Assembly (NCBI GenBank): GCA_900556555.1
Contig: USPF01000016.1
Span: 1 to 41,652, forward strand
Direction of reading: 5' to 3'
DNA: 41,652 nucleotides
DNA from: an uncultured Blautia sp.
GTDB lineage: Bacteria; Bacillota; Clostridia; Lachnospirales; Lachnospiraceae
Position 1 is the stretch's first letter, and each line of letters starts with the position of its first letter. Below the pieces are notes generated by a model, which was given only the letters and a program-made list of their open reading frames with translations, ran no database searches and had not been told where the DNA came from. Shown piece by piece: positions 8,210 through 15,689 of this stretch. The position numbers and the translations under genes are program-made.

Positions 8210-9042
8210 AAGTTCTCACCTCCTATACGGCTTAACAATGCCTGGAATTTTGCCTTATATTCCGGTGACTGTTCTGAGAGAATCATACCTTTTGAGACAG
8301 CAGATGCAATTTCTTCTTCATATGGAATCCTAAGAAGTACCGGAAGTTCATGCTTCCTGCAATATTCCTCCAAAGGTTCATAGACTTCTTCATATTTATT
8401 GATCACCACACCACACGGTTTCCCCAGAATCCCTGCCAGTTCATGAACCATACAGAAATTATGGAATCCAAAGGCTGTAGGCTCTGCTACCAGCAGACAG
8501 TAATCTGCATCTTCTATACTTTCCATCACAGAGCAGGCACTTCCCGGAGGACAATCAATGATGATATTCTTCTCCTTGGAATTTCCTTTCTGCAAGGCTT
8601 TTTTTATCACCGGAACTGCTGAGGCTTCCCCCAGATTCAGGATACCTGTGATAACCTGGACTTCCCCGTGAGAGCCCATTTCCAGCATTCCCACCTGGCG
8701 TTCTTTCTCACTAACCGCCTGATTTGGACACACCAGTGAACAGCCGCCACAGGCATGACAGACCTCCTGAAACACCTTTGGCTTCTCTTTAATATAAATC
8801 AGGGCATGAAACTTGCAAAACTCCACACAGGCTTTACACCCATTGCATTTTTCCGGGTCAAATTCCGGAAGTTTTGTGGTGACTTCTTCCTTTTGTATCT
8901 CCTGGGGTTTGAAAAAAAGATGCCCATTTGGCTCTTCCACATCACAATCAATATAAACGGACTTCTCTGCTGCTGCCGCAAGGTTTACCGCAGCGAATGT
9001 TTTCCCTGCCCCGCCTTTTCCACTTAGAACTGCTATTTTCAT
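8206..9042 (-). CDS. MinD-like ATPase with two 4Fe-4S motifs (first copy)
   Basis: This 278-aa paralogue of the next gene has Walker A GKGGAGKTFAA at the N terminus, two ferredoxin motifs (CNGCKACVEFC and CHACGGCSLVC, about residues 64-110) and the switch-II-like motif IIDCPPGSACSV. The Cys pattern predicts two 4Fe-4S clusters inserted into the ATPase fold. It overlaps by 4 nt both the NifX-fold gene upstream and the second ATPase downstream, so the series is translationally coupled. Known relatives are annotated 'ATP-binding protein/MinD superfamily P-loop ATPase containing an inserted ferredoxin domain'. The biological substrate is not known from the sequence. Confidence 0.9.
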   Translation of the reverse strand: MKIAVLSGKGGAGKTFAAVNLAAAAEKSVYIDCDVEEPNGHLFFKPQEIQKEEVTTKLPEFDPEKCNGCKACVEFCKFHALIYIKEKPKVFQEVCHACGGCSLVCPNQAVSEKERQVGMLEMGSHGEVQVITGILNLGEASAVPVIKKALQKGNSKEKNIIIDCPPGSACSVMESIEDADYCLLVAEPTAFGFHNFCMVHELAGILGKPCGVVINKYEEVYEPLEEYCRKHELPVLLRIPYEEEIASAVSKGMILSEQSPEYKAKFQALLSRIGGENL

Positions 9043-9395
9043 CGTATTCCCTGATAACCTCCATGAAAATGATCCAGCAACGCCAGTTTCCCAGTCTGAA
9101 ATGCATTGAGATTTTCCCTGGCATCAGAACCCTCTGATTTATAAATTTTAACTTCTGCTTCCTGGAATACTTCTGCTGAATTTTTTCCACATCTTGGTGT
9201 GATCAGCACATCTGCATGACAATCCAGAACAAACTGTGCTGCTTCTAATCCCGCTCCTCCCTGTGCCTGGGCTGCTGGATTTTCTTTGATTTCTAAGATT
9301 TCCTGCTCTGTATCAAAGATTCCAAAATAAGGAGCTCTGCCGAACACAGGACAGATCATCTTCTGGTCTTCATCTAATGGAATTATTACTTTCAT
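9039..9395 (-). CDS. NifX/NifB-fold (MTH1175-like) protein
   Basis: This 118-aa protein of the same fold family as the last gene of this operon starts MKVIIPLDEDQKMICPVFGRAPYF. Conserved features include FGIFDTE and the DARENLNAF segment near the C terminus. It lacks the His-rich tail of its paralogue, so the two copies have probably specialised, for example one carrier and one store or delivery form; that is inference. An AAGGAGG site lies inside the 3' end of the DUF134 gene and the start overlaps that gene's stop. Single cysteines at about residues 14, 58 and 68 could bind a cluster, but I cannot assign one. Confidence 0.87.
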   Translation of the reverse strand: MKVIIPLDEDQKMICPVFGRAPYFGIFDTEQEILEIKENPAAQAQGGAGLEAAQFVLDCHADVLITPRCGKNSAEVFQEAEVKIYKSEGSDARENLNAFQTGKLALLDHFHGGYQGIR

Positions 9396-9751
9396 TTACA
9401 TTCCTCCTTGTGCATACGATGTTTCTTACAGCCACCGCACCTGCAATAACCTTCCTTGCCATCACAGAGCTGGTAATTCCCTCCCTCTATACGGATGGGA
9501 AGCCCGTCTACAATGGCTATGGCTAGTTTCTTTCTGGCACTTGTGTAAATCTGCTGAACCGTGGTACGTGCAACCTGCATGTATGCACTGCATTCTTCCT
9601 GGGAAAATCCTTCCCGGTCAATCAAACGGATGGTTTCGTATTCGTCTACCGTGAGAATCACTGCTTTTCCATCCATATTGGAACCTACCGGAGCAAATGC
9701 CAGGGTTTCCGGAAGTTTACATACTTTTCTGCATTTGGTTGGCCTTGGCAT
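9392..9751 (-). CDS. DUF134 family DNA-binding regulator
   Basis: This 119-aa protein begins MPRPTKCRKVC. It has a sigma-r4/HTH-like central segment (about residues 35-80, with EYETIRLIDREGFSQEECS followed by a recognition-helix-like VARTTVQQIY). The C-terminal tail is rich in Cys and His (CDGKEGYCRCGGCKKHRMHKEEC). An in-frame ATG 51 nt upstream exists, but the start at 9751 has GGAGGTG properly spaced and matches the family's conserved MPRP N terminus. It is the first gene of the operon and lies directly behind a promoter bracketed by two identical palindromes, so autoregulation is likely. The Cys-rich ends suggest a metal or redox input; this is inference. DUF134 members are often neighbours of NifX-fold and MinD-like genes. 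Confidence 0.88.
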   Translation of the reverse strand: MPRPTKCRKVCKLPETLAFAPVGSNMDGKAVILTVDEYETIRLIDREGFSQEECSAYMQVARTTVQQIYTSARKKLAIAIVDGLPIRIEGGNYQLCDGKEGYCRCGGCKKHRMHKEECK

Positions 9752-9768
9752 CTTTACACCTCCATTTC

Positions 9769-9780
9769 TGACATATGTCA
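9769..9780. promoter_or_regulatory. Operator palindrome, downstream copy
   Basis: TGACATATGTCA is a perfect 12-bp palindrome, identical to the copy at 9806-9817 and 37 bp away start to start. Given the promoter, it would span about +5 to +16 of the transcript. Predicted binding site of the DUF134 protein. Confidence 0.65.
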
Positions 9781-9790
9781 CTTTAATATT

Positions 9791-9818
9791 ATTATAGCCC
9801 AATTATGACATATGTCAA
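9791..9818 (-). promoter_or_regulatory. Promoter of the DUF134/NifX/MinD operon
   Basis: On the minus strand a consensus -35 TTGACA (9818-9813) and -10 TATAAT (9796-9791) are separated by 16 bp. The predicted transcript begins near 9784. A near-perfect promoter overlapped by palindromes usually indicates repression. Confidence 0.8.
9806..9817. promoter_or_regulatory. Operator palindrome overlapping the -35 box
   Basis: TGACATATGTCA overlaps five of the six bases of the TTGACA -35 element. Together with the copy at 9769-9780 it brackets the promoter. Operator function is inferred from placement and exact duplication. Confidence 0.65.
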
Positions 9819-9835
9819 TAACTTTCTCAAAAAAA

Positions 9836-9860
9836 CGGGAGCAAATTTCCTTTGCTCCCG
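9836..9860 (-). terminator. Terminator of the dehydratase operon
   Basis: CGGGAGCAAA (9836-9845) pairs with TTTGCTCCCG (9851-9860) and is followed on the minus strand by a run of seven T. It is a canonical intrinsic terminator just after the dehydratase stop. Confidence 0.92.
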
Positions 9861-9877
9861 GATTTTCTTATCTCATT

Positions 9878-11662
9878 TTATTCCATGTAAGCTCCCTTCA
9901 TAGAACTTACTGCGTGCTGGGCATATAATTTCAAAAGCCCACTCTTATACTTGCTTTCAAATCCTTTCCAATTTGCTTTTCTCTCAGAAAGAATCTGTTC
10001 CATCTCTTCTGGTGTCTTCTTTTCTCCCTTTACACCTACAATGGCTATGCTACGTTTTTCTACGTCTAATTCAATGAGGTCATCTTCTTCAACAAGTGCT
10101 ATAGGACCTCCTGCTGCTGCCTCTGGTGAAACATGTCCGATTACAGGCCCCCTGGATGCCCCCGAAAAACGGCCATCTGTAATCAGTGCCACACTTTTTG
10201 CCAATGCTGGATCTGCACAGATTGCCTCTCCTGTATAGAACATTTCTGGCATTCCGCTTCCTCTTGGCCCCTCATAACGGATAAAAATAGCGTCTCCCGG
10301 TTTCACTTCCCCATGAAGGACTGCTGCAATGCATTCCTCTTCACTGTCATAAGGTTTTGCACTCAGCACAGCCTGAAACATGTTTTTCGGACAGGCTGTA
10401 TGTTTGATGACACATCCCTCTGGTGCTAAGTTTCCTTTCAGGATAGCAATGCTTCCGTCGGTTCCCTTTGCATTGTCAAAAGAATGAATAATATCTTCCC
10501 GGTCAATGCTTTTTCCAATCAGCTTTGATTTCTCACGGAGAATCTCATCACAATGCTCATAGAAGCCGTTTCTCTTTAATTCTTCCAGGTTTTCTCCCAA
10601 GGTCTTTCCTGTGACAGTCATGACATCTAAATGGAGCATACTTTTGATTTCTTCCATCACTCTTGGCACTCCGCCTGCATAATAAAAATACTGTGCCGGC
10701 CAGTCCCCGGAAGGACGGATATTCAGCAGATAATGTGCTCCTCTGTGCAAACGGTCAAAGGTATCCGCATCAATTTCAAATCCAAACTCATGGGCAATCG
10801 CCGGAATATGCATGGTCGCATTGGTAGAACCGGAAATGGCTGCATGAACCATAATTGCATTTTCAAAACTCTTCATGGTTACAATATCGGAAGCTTTGAT
10901 TCCTTTGGAAACCAGGGTCATCAACTGTTCTCCCGCCTGATAAGCAGCTTCTTTTAACTCAGGTGCTGTAGCAGGCATCAGGGCTGTTCCCGGCAGCATC
11001 AGGCCAAGAGCCTCTGCCATGATCTGCATGGTGGATGCGGTTCCCATAAAGGAGCATGCTCCGCAGCCAGGACATGCATGCTGCTTATAGTAGTCTAACT
11101 GCTCATTGGAAATTACTCCTGTTTTTTCCCATGCGTCAAACTTACCAATCTGCTCCAAAGTCAATAATTCATTTATTTTACAGGCAGGGTCATCCACAAC
11201 ATATTTTTCAGGTAATTCATGTGCTTCCATAACACCACCGGATACCACGATTGCACTCATATCCTTCAAACGCCCAATGCTCATTAACATGGCAGGCATT
11301 GATTTATCACAGCTTGCGATAAATACGCCTCCGTCAAATACTGTAGCATTTGCCTGGGCTTCCACAAGATTTACAATAGCATCTCTGTGTGCAAGAGAAT
11401 AGTTGATTCCATCATGTCCCTGTGCAATCCCATCACACATATCTGTAGCAAAATATCTTGCTGCTTTACCGCCATGGTCATTGACTGCTTTTACTGATTC
11501 TTCCACAAACTGATTCAGATGAGCTGATCCCGGATGGCTGTCACCATAAGAGCTTTCTACCATAATCTGGGGTTTTGACAAGTCTGACACTTTCCAGCCC
11601 ATTCCCATGCGGAGCGGATCCATTTCCGGGGCAAGTTTTCTTACTTCTTCACTTCTAAGCAT
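9878..11662 (-). CDS. IlvD/Edd family dehydratase (probable sugar-acid dehydratase)
   Basis: This 594-aa Fe-S dehydratase has the family motifs CDGIAQGHDGINYSLAHRD, ASCDKSMPAMLM and ACPGCGACSFMGTASTMQ, with cysteines that bind the cluster, and GRFSGASRGPVIGHVSPEAAAGGP near the C terminus. The family includes dihydroxy-acid dehydratase (branched-chain amino acids) and dehydratases of gluconate, galactonate, xylonate and similar acids. Here the gene is 38 nt downstream of a GntP-type permease and next to a GntR/FCD regulator, with no other ilv gene in the window. I therefore infer a catabolic sugar-acid dehydratase forming a 2-keto-3-deoxy acid. Sequence motifs alone do not exclude IlvD. No KDG kinase or aldolase is present nearby. 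Confidence 0.85.
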   Translation of the reverse strand: MLRSEEVRKLAPEMDPLRMGMGWKVSDLSKPQIMVESSYGDSHPGSAHLNQFVEESVKAVNDHGGKAARYFATDMCDGIAQGHDGINYSLAHRDAIVNLVEAQANATVFDGGVFIASCDKSMPAMLMSIGRLKDMSAIVVSGGVMEAHELPEKYVVDDPACKINELLTLEQIGKFDAWEKTGVISNEQLDYYKQHACPGCGACSFMGTASTMQIMAEALGLMLPGTALMPATAPELKEAAYQAGEQLMTLVSKGIKASDIVTMKSFENAIMVHAAISGSTNATMHIPAIAHEFGFEIDADTFDRLHRGAHYLLNIRPSGDWPAQYFYYAGGVPRVMEEIKSMLHLDVMTVTGKTLGENLEELKRNGFYEHCDEILREKSKLIGKSIDREDIIHSFDNAKGTDGSIAILKGNLAPEGCVIKHTACPKNMFQAVLSAKPYDSEEECIAAVLHGEVKPGDAIFIRYEGPRGSGMPEMFYTGEAICADPALAKSVALITDGRFSGASRGPVIGHVSPEAAAGGPIALVEEDDLIELDVEKRSIAIVGVKGEKKTPEEMEQILSERKANWKGFESKYKSGLLKLYAQHAVSSMKGAYME

Positions 11663-11700
11663 ATGAACAACCTCCTGTTAAAATTAAATTTTATATCTTA

Positions 11701-13056
11701 TTAAGCAAAAAACGAAATAATAAAGGCAACGATAAATCCAGTCACTCCGACTAGCGTTTCCATAATAGTCCATGTTTTTAAGTTTGTCTTCTCATCGATT
11801 CCAACCAGAGATTTTACAAGCCAGAATCCAGAATCATTAAAATGAGAACATACGGTAGAACCGCCGGCAACTGCTGCAACGGTACATGCCAGATATAATG
11901 GGGACAATTCTGCAATTCCTGGCATCGCAGCAATAATACCTGCTGCCATCGTCATCGCTACTGTTGCAGAACCAACACAGATTCTTACCAGTGCTGCTAC
12001 AGGGAATGCAACCAGAACAATCGGCATATTTACAGATGCTACTGCATTTCCAATCAAATCTCCCAGTCCTGAATACTGCAGCATATAACGGAGAACACCA
12101 CCGCAGGCAGTTACTAACAGGATTAAACCTGTAGGCTCCAGAGATTTCGTCATGATTTTTTCTAATTCTTCTAAAGAATAACCATGTCTTTTACCAAGAA
12201 TGAACATTGCTACAATAGTAGCAATCAAAAGTGCAACAAAAGGCTCTCCTAAGAAGGTAAGTACCGGTGCCAATGGTGCCATTGCAGGGATGATTCCTGC
12301 AAAAGATTTCAGGATGATCAAAACCAGTGGAATCATGATGATCCATACAATTGTGCTGAATTTTGGAAGCTTAGATTCATCAAAATCTTCCTGATTTGCC
12401 ACATGTTCCGGAACTGGTACATGAAACTTCTTTCCACATACAGCACCCCAAATCGGACCTGCAACAATCATAGCTACTGTACCACAGGCAATTCCGACTA
12501 AGATAACCCATCCAAGATCAACATTTAACATGGTTGCCACCAAAACCGGTCCAGGTGTAGGCGGAATAAATGCATGACCTACTGCCAGTCCAGCTAAGAG
12601 CGGAATCACATAGAATAAAGAAGAACGGTTTGTTCTTTTTGCAAGAGAAAATGCAAGTGGAATCAAAATAATCAAACCTGCATCAAAAAAGACCGGCATA
12701 GCGACAACAAGACCTGTAAGTCCCAGTGCCCATGCTGCTTTTTCATCTCCAAATTTCTTTACCATCGTTACAGCCAGAGTCTGTGCTCCTCCTGATGCCT
12801 CCAAAATAGCACCAAACATGGAACCTAAACCAACCAGAAGTGCAATTCCTTTTAACGTATTGCTGATACCATCATTTACAGCCCCTACAATTTCTGTAAA
12901 CGGCATTCCTGCCACCAGACCAATGGTAATTGCACCAATTAAAATAGAAATCATTGCATGAATTTTAAATTTAATTATTAAAACCAATAAAAGAGCTAAC
13001 CCCAGTAATGCCGCAATGACAAGACGGGTAGGATCTAATGTAACCATCTCACTCAT
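11701..13056 (-). CDS. GntP family sugar-acid:H+ symporter
   Basis: This 451-aa integral membrane permease has about 12-14 hydrophobic segments throughout and GntP-family features such as AFIPPTPGPVLVA, FFDAGLIILIPLAF and GGSTVCSHFNDSGFWLVKSL. GntP members import gluconate and related hydroxy acids. Another in-frame ATG exists 18 nt upstream, but the start at 13056 is chosen because GGAGGAAAAAGA precedes it. It is the first gene of a two-gene operon with the IlvD/Edd dehydratase, which implies that the transported acid is the dehydratase substrate. A promoter and a palindromic operator lie upstream. Confidence 0.92.
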   Translation of the reverse strand: MSEMVTLDPTRLVIAALLGLALLLVLIIKFKIHAMISILIGAITIGLVAGMPFTEIVGAVNDGISNTLKGIALLVGLGSMFGAILEASGGAQTLAVTMVKKFGDEKAAWALGLTGLVVAMPVFFDAGLIILIPLAFSLAKRTNRSSLFYVIPLLAGLAVGHAFIPPTPGPVLVATMLNVDLGWVILVGIACGTVAMIVAGPIWGAVCGKKFHVPVPEHVANQEDFDESKLPKFSTIVWIIMIPLVLIILKSFAGIIPAMAPLAPVLTFLGEPFVALLIATIVAMFILGKRHGYSLEELEKIMTKSLEPTGLILLVTACGGVLRYMLQYSGLGDLIGNAVASVNMPIVLVAFPVAALVRICVGSATVAMTMAAGIIAAMPGIAELSPLYLACTVAAVAGGSTVCSHFNDSGFWLVKSLVGIDEKTNLKTWTIMETLVGVTGFIVAFIISFFA

Positions 13057-13105
13057 TCTTTTTCCTCCATACATTCTGAATAATTGTTGTTACCTTTCAC
13101 ACCTG

Positions 13106-13116
13106 ACATCTGATGT
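13106..13116. promoter_or_regulatory. Candidate GntR operator
   Basis: ACATCTGATGT is an 11-bp inverted repeat (ACATC-N-GATGT) lying just downstream of the predicted transcription start of the permease operon. It is the best candidate site for the adjacent GntR/FCD regulator. A weaker related sequence (ACATCATGAT) lies at about 14022-14031 upstream of the regulator gene itself. Confidence 0.5.
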
Positions 13117-13129
13117 ATCTGTAATTTAC

Positions 13130-13158
13130 AGTATATCTATCCGCGAGTCATAATACAA
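13130..13158 (-). promoter_or_regulatory. Promoter of the GntP-dehydratase operon
   Basis: On the minus strand TTGTAT (13158-13153) and TATACT (13135-13130) are 17 bp apart, about 75 bp upstream of the permease start. Predicted transcription start is near 13123, next to the ACATC-N-GATGT site. Confidence 0.6.
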
Positions 13159-13200
13159 GTTGTTTCCGTTCTACCTCTATTTTCTATAAAATGCATAAAA

Positions 13201-13235
13201 AAATCCAGCTCTATTCCTGTTTTAAAGCTGGATTT
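13201..13235 (-). terminator. Terminator of the gntR-type gene
   Basis: AAATCCAGCT (13201-13210) pairs with AGCTGGATTT (13226-13235), followed on the minus strand by a T-run. It isolates the regulator transcript from the permease operon. Confidence 0.88.
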
Positions 13236-13291
13236 TGTGTATTTTATTGAATTCTAGATTCTGCCCACCGCAAAACTTGTCTGATGTCTTA

Positions 13292-13993
13292 TTATCTTTC
13301 TTCCATCATTTTCAGCAACATCTGACGGTTGTATGTAAGATGCATAATCATAGCACATTTCGCTCCCATAGCATCACCACGAAGGATTGCATTTGTGACT
13401 TCACGATGAGTTTCGATGGTTTCATTCATTAACTTTCTGTTCGTCAGATTGGCAAATGTAGTTACTGCCGTATATATCACCGGCACCAATACCTCCACCA
13501 CACGGTTTCCACTGTATTTTGCAATACTGGCATGAAATTCCATATCCTTCTGAATATGATTTTCTCCGTTTAAATATAGCTCTTCCACTTCATCACAGAG
13601 CCGCTGAATATGCAGTCTTTCTTCTTCCGTTGCATTTTCACACGCTGCTGATGCAACTTCAGGTTCTAATAAAATACGGACTTCAAAAAGATCCATGGCA
13701 AGTTTATATTTATCCTCAAACTGGGCTAGCCCCAATGGGTCATCCACGGCCATCTCTGTACTTCTCACAAAAGTGCCTGATCCTCTGCGCACTTCCAGGA
13801 TTCCTTTGGATACCAGACTTTTTACCGCCTCACGTATGGTGCTTCTCCCAACGCCGAACAGCTCTGCCAGTTTATATTCACTTGGCAGTTTATCCCCTGC
13901 TTTTATATGTTCCTGATGAATGTGCATCATTAATTGGTCTTCAATTTGTGGCACCAGTAACTTGGAAGGTACTTTTTCATAATTATAAGCCAT
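13292..13993 (-). CDS. GntR family regulator, FadR/FCD subfamily
   Basis: This 233-aa transcription factor has an N-terminal winged helix (about residues 10-75: KLPSEYKLAELFGVGRSTIREAV split over the HTH) and an all-helical FCD ligand domain (about 95-225). Conserved metal-binding FCD residues are visible: D and H in DMEFHASIAKYSGN and the final H of AKCAMIMHLTYN. FCD proteins respond to organic or sugar acids. The gene is upstream of, and codirectional with, the permease-dehydratase operon but separated by its own terminator. It most likely represses that operon and is released by its substrate; this is inference from context. A GGGGGA ribosome site precedes the ATG. Confidence 0.92.
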   Translation of the reverse strand: MAYNYEKVPSKLLVPQIEDQLMMHIHQEHIKAGDKLPSEYKLAELFGVGRSTIREAVKSLVSKGILEVRRGSGTFVRSTEMAVDDPLGLAQFEDKYKLAMDLFEVRILLEPEVASAACENATEEERLHIQRLCDEVEELYLNGENHIQKDMEFHASIAKYSGNRVVEVLVPVIYTAVTTFANLTNRKLMNETIETHREVTNAILRGDAMGAKCAMIMHLTYNRQMLLKMMEER

Positions 13994-14024
13994 CGTTTAC
14001 GTTTCCCCCACTTTCGTACTCACA

Positions 14025-15185
14025 TCATGATTTATTTCTTCTAGAAAGAGCTACGACACTTTCTAAGTGTTTTGTCTGGGGAAAAAGATCCACTCCCTGT
14101 ATCATATCCACCTTCCAGCCTTTCTCCACAAGAATCTCCAAATCCCGTTTCTGGGTCTTTGGGTCACAGGAAATATATACAATCCGCTCCGGGCTCATCT
14201 TGGACACAGCCTCTAAAAATTCCGGTGTGCTTCCTGCCCTTGGCGGGTCCATGAAAACCACATCTACACGTTCTCCTCTTGCCGCCATTTGTTTCATATA
14301 TTCCGTAGCATCTTCACACAAAAACCTGGCATTTGTAATTCCATTTTTTCTGGCATTTTCCACCGCACATTTGACTGCACTTTTATTTACTTCTACTCCC
14401 AGCACACTTTTTGCCTGTCCTGCTGCCACCAATCCAATGGTTCCAACACCACAGTAAGCATCCAAAACACTCTGGCTTCCATCTAACTGTGCTGCACGGA
14501 TAGCAGTCTGATACAAAAGCTCCGTTTGTTTCGGATTAATCTGATAGAAACTGGAGGCAGAAATCTGAAATTTCACTCCGCACAGAGAATCCTCTATATA
14601 GCCTTTTCCATATAATATTTTTTCCTTATACCCAAGCACCGCACTGGTTGAGCGGGGATTAATATTCTGAACAATAGTGGTAACCCTCGGGCAGAGCTCC
14701 CTCACCCGGTTCACAAAATTTTTTGACCCCGGAAGAATCGGGGAAGCTGTTATCAATACCACCATGACTTCATCCGTCAGCAGACTATGACGCACCAATA
14801 CATGTCTTAGAAGTCCAGTCTTGCGGTCCTCATTATATGGCTGGTATTTACAGCTTCTTGCTGCTTTTCGCACTGTTTCCACTGCCTCATCCAGTGCCGG
14901 CTGATGCAGAAGACAGTTTCTTACGGGAAGTACCTTGTGCGTTCCCTGCATATAGATACCACTGTCCAGCCTTTTCTGATGATAGGTAAACGTCGAAATG
15001 ACTTTATTTCTATAATGCCATGGTTCTTCCATCCCCAAAATAGGCTGTAGCTTTCTGTATTTTCCCAGAAGTGTTTTCAGTTCCTTCTGCTTTTTCTGAA
15101 GCTGTTTCTCGTATGGAAGAGACAGCAAGTCACACCCACCGCATCCTCTTTCCTCCAGTTCACACTTCTTCTGCTGTAATTCCAT
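14025..15185 (-). CDS. 23S rRNA (uracil-5-)-methyltransferase, RlmD/RumA family, no TRAM domain
   Basis: This 386-aa SAM-dependent RNA m5U methyltransferase lacks the N-terminal TRAM domain and begins directly with the iron-sulfur region (CELEERGCGGCDLL, and a fourth Cys in PVRNCLLHQP). The catalytic domain shows the SAM motif DAYCGVGTIGL, MDPPRAGSTPEFL and the nucleophile cysteine in YISCDPKTQKRDL. The fold and residues needed for catalysis appear intact. A second, TRAM-containing paralogue lies at 16035-17396. In Bacillus, RlmCD modifies two uridines, so this copy could be specialised or target another RNA; which uridine is not decidable here. ATGGAGG gives a good ribosome site. Confidence 0.9.
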   Translation of the reverse strand: MELQQKKCELEERGCGGCDLLSLPYEKQLQKKQKELKTLLGKYRKLQPILGMEEPWHYRNKVISTFTYHQKRLDSGIYMQGTHKVLPVRNCLLHQPALDEAVETVRKAARSCKYQPYNEDRKTGLLRHVLVRHSLLTDEVMVVLITASPILPGSKNFVNRVRELCPRVTTIVQNINPRSTSAVLGYKEKILYGKGYIEDSLCGVKFQISASSFYQINPKQTELLYQTAIRAAQLDGSQSVLDAYCGVGTIGLVAAGQAKSVLGVEVNKSAVKCAVENARKNGITNARFLCEDATEYMKQMAARGERVDVVFMDPPRAGSTPEFLEAVSKMSPERIVYISCDPKTQKRDLEILVEKGWKVDMIQGVDLFPQTKHLESVVALSRRNKS

Positions 15186-15263
15186 GACATTTCCTCCATA
15201 ATTTTGTTTAATCTATTTTCATGATACATATATAGCTTCAGTATAACATAAATCAAAAAAGAA

Positions 15264-15282
15264 GACAGCCAAATTCACTGTC
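15264..15282 (-). terminator. Weak hairpin with T-run
   Basis: GACAG (15264-15268) pairs with CTGTC (15278-15282) and is followed by TTCTTTTTT on the minus strand. It could stop transcripts entering from the zinc-ribbon gene. The stem is only 5 bp. Confidence 0.3.
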
Positions 15283-15397
15283 TCCTCACGAATTCTTTAT
15301 CTTTTTATGAACAACAACCTCTACAAACATAAATGTTAAAACATGCATAGATAATATGACATATATGCTACCATTTTTTTAAAACAGAGGTGATACT

Positions 15398-15610
15398 ATG
15401 ATTTCATACGATCCATTTTGGCAGACACTACACCGGAAAAACATCTCCACATACAAGCTTATTTACGAATATGGAATACTTCCAGATACCATTCAGCGTC
15501 TGCGCAGTGACAAAACTATCACAACCAAAACCCTCAATACTCTCTGCGCTGTACTGGACTGTCAAATATCTGATATTTTAATTTATATACCGGATGAAGA
15601 TACGAAATAA
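15398..15610 (+). CDS. Small Xre/Cro-type helix-turn-helix protein
   Basis: This 70-aa protein consists of little more than one HTH of the Cro/C1 or YozG-like type: KNISTYKLIYEYGILPDTIQ and RLRSDKTITTKTLNTLCAVL, ending in DCQISDILIYIPDEDTK. Such stand-alone proteins bind DNA as dimers; the target is unknown. It starts after GAGGTGAT and is the only plus-strand gene between 5.6 and 19.9 kb, with its own terminator. It lies between two RlmD paralogues and opposite the zinc-ribbon gene. There are no toxin or phage genes nearby to suggest a specific role. Confidence 0.85.
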   Translation: MISYDPFWQTLHRKNISTYKLIYEYGILPDTIQRLRSDKTITTKTLNTLCAVLDCQISDILIYIPDEDTK

Positions 15611-15637
15611 TAAATTTTGCATTCTTCTCCACTCTTA

Positions 15638-15672
15638 ACCGGCACAGGAATAAATAATTTCTTTTTGCCGGT
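15638..15672 (+). terminator. Terminator of the small Xre gene
   Basis: ACCGGCA (15638-15644) pairs with TGCCGGT (15666-15672), followed by CTTTTTTC on the plus strand. Confidence 0.8.
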
Positions 15673-15689
15673 CTTTTTTCTTATGATTC

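Noticed and set aside
6966..9751. Nitrogenase cofactor genes (nifX/nifB)
   Set aside because: The two small proteins share only the NifX fold. There is no radical SAM NifB domain and no nifHDK, so nitrogen fixation is not supported.
9878..11662. Assignment as the biosynthetic ilvD
   Set aside because: Family motifs allow it, but the operon with a GntP permease and a GntR/FCD regulator, and the absence of other ilv genes, favour sugar-acid catabolism. I left the gene symbol empty.
13519..14457. A 312-codon open frame on the plus strand
   Set aside because: It lies antisense to the 3' part of the TRAM-less RlmD gene and most of the GntR gene, has no ribosome site, and its translation has no recognisable domain. 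It is a shadow of the real minus-strand genes.
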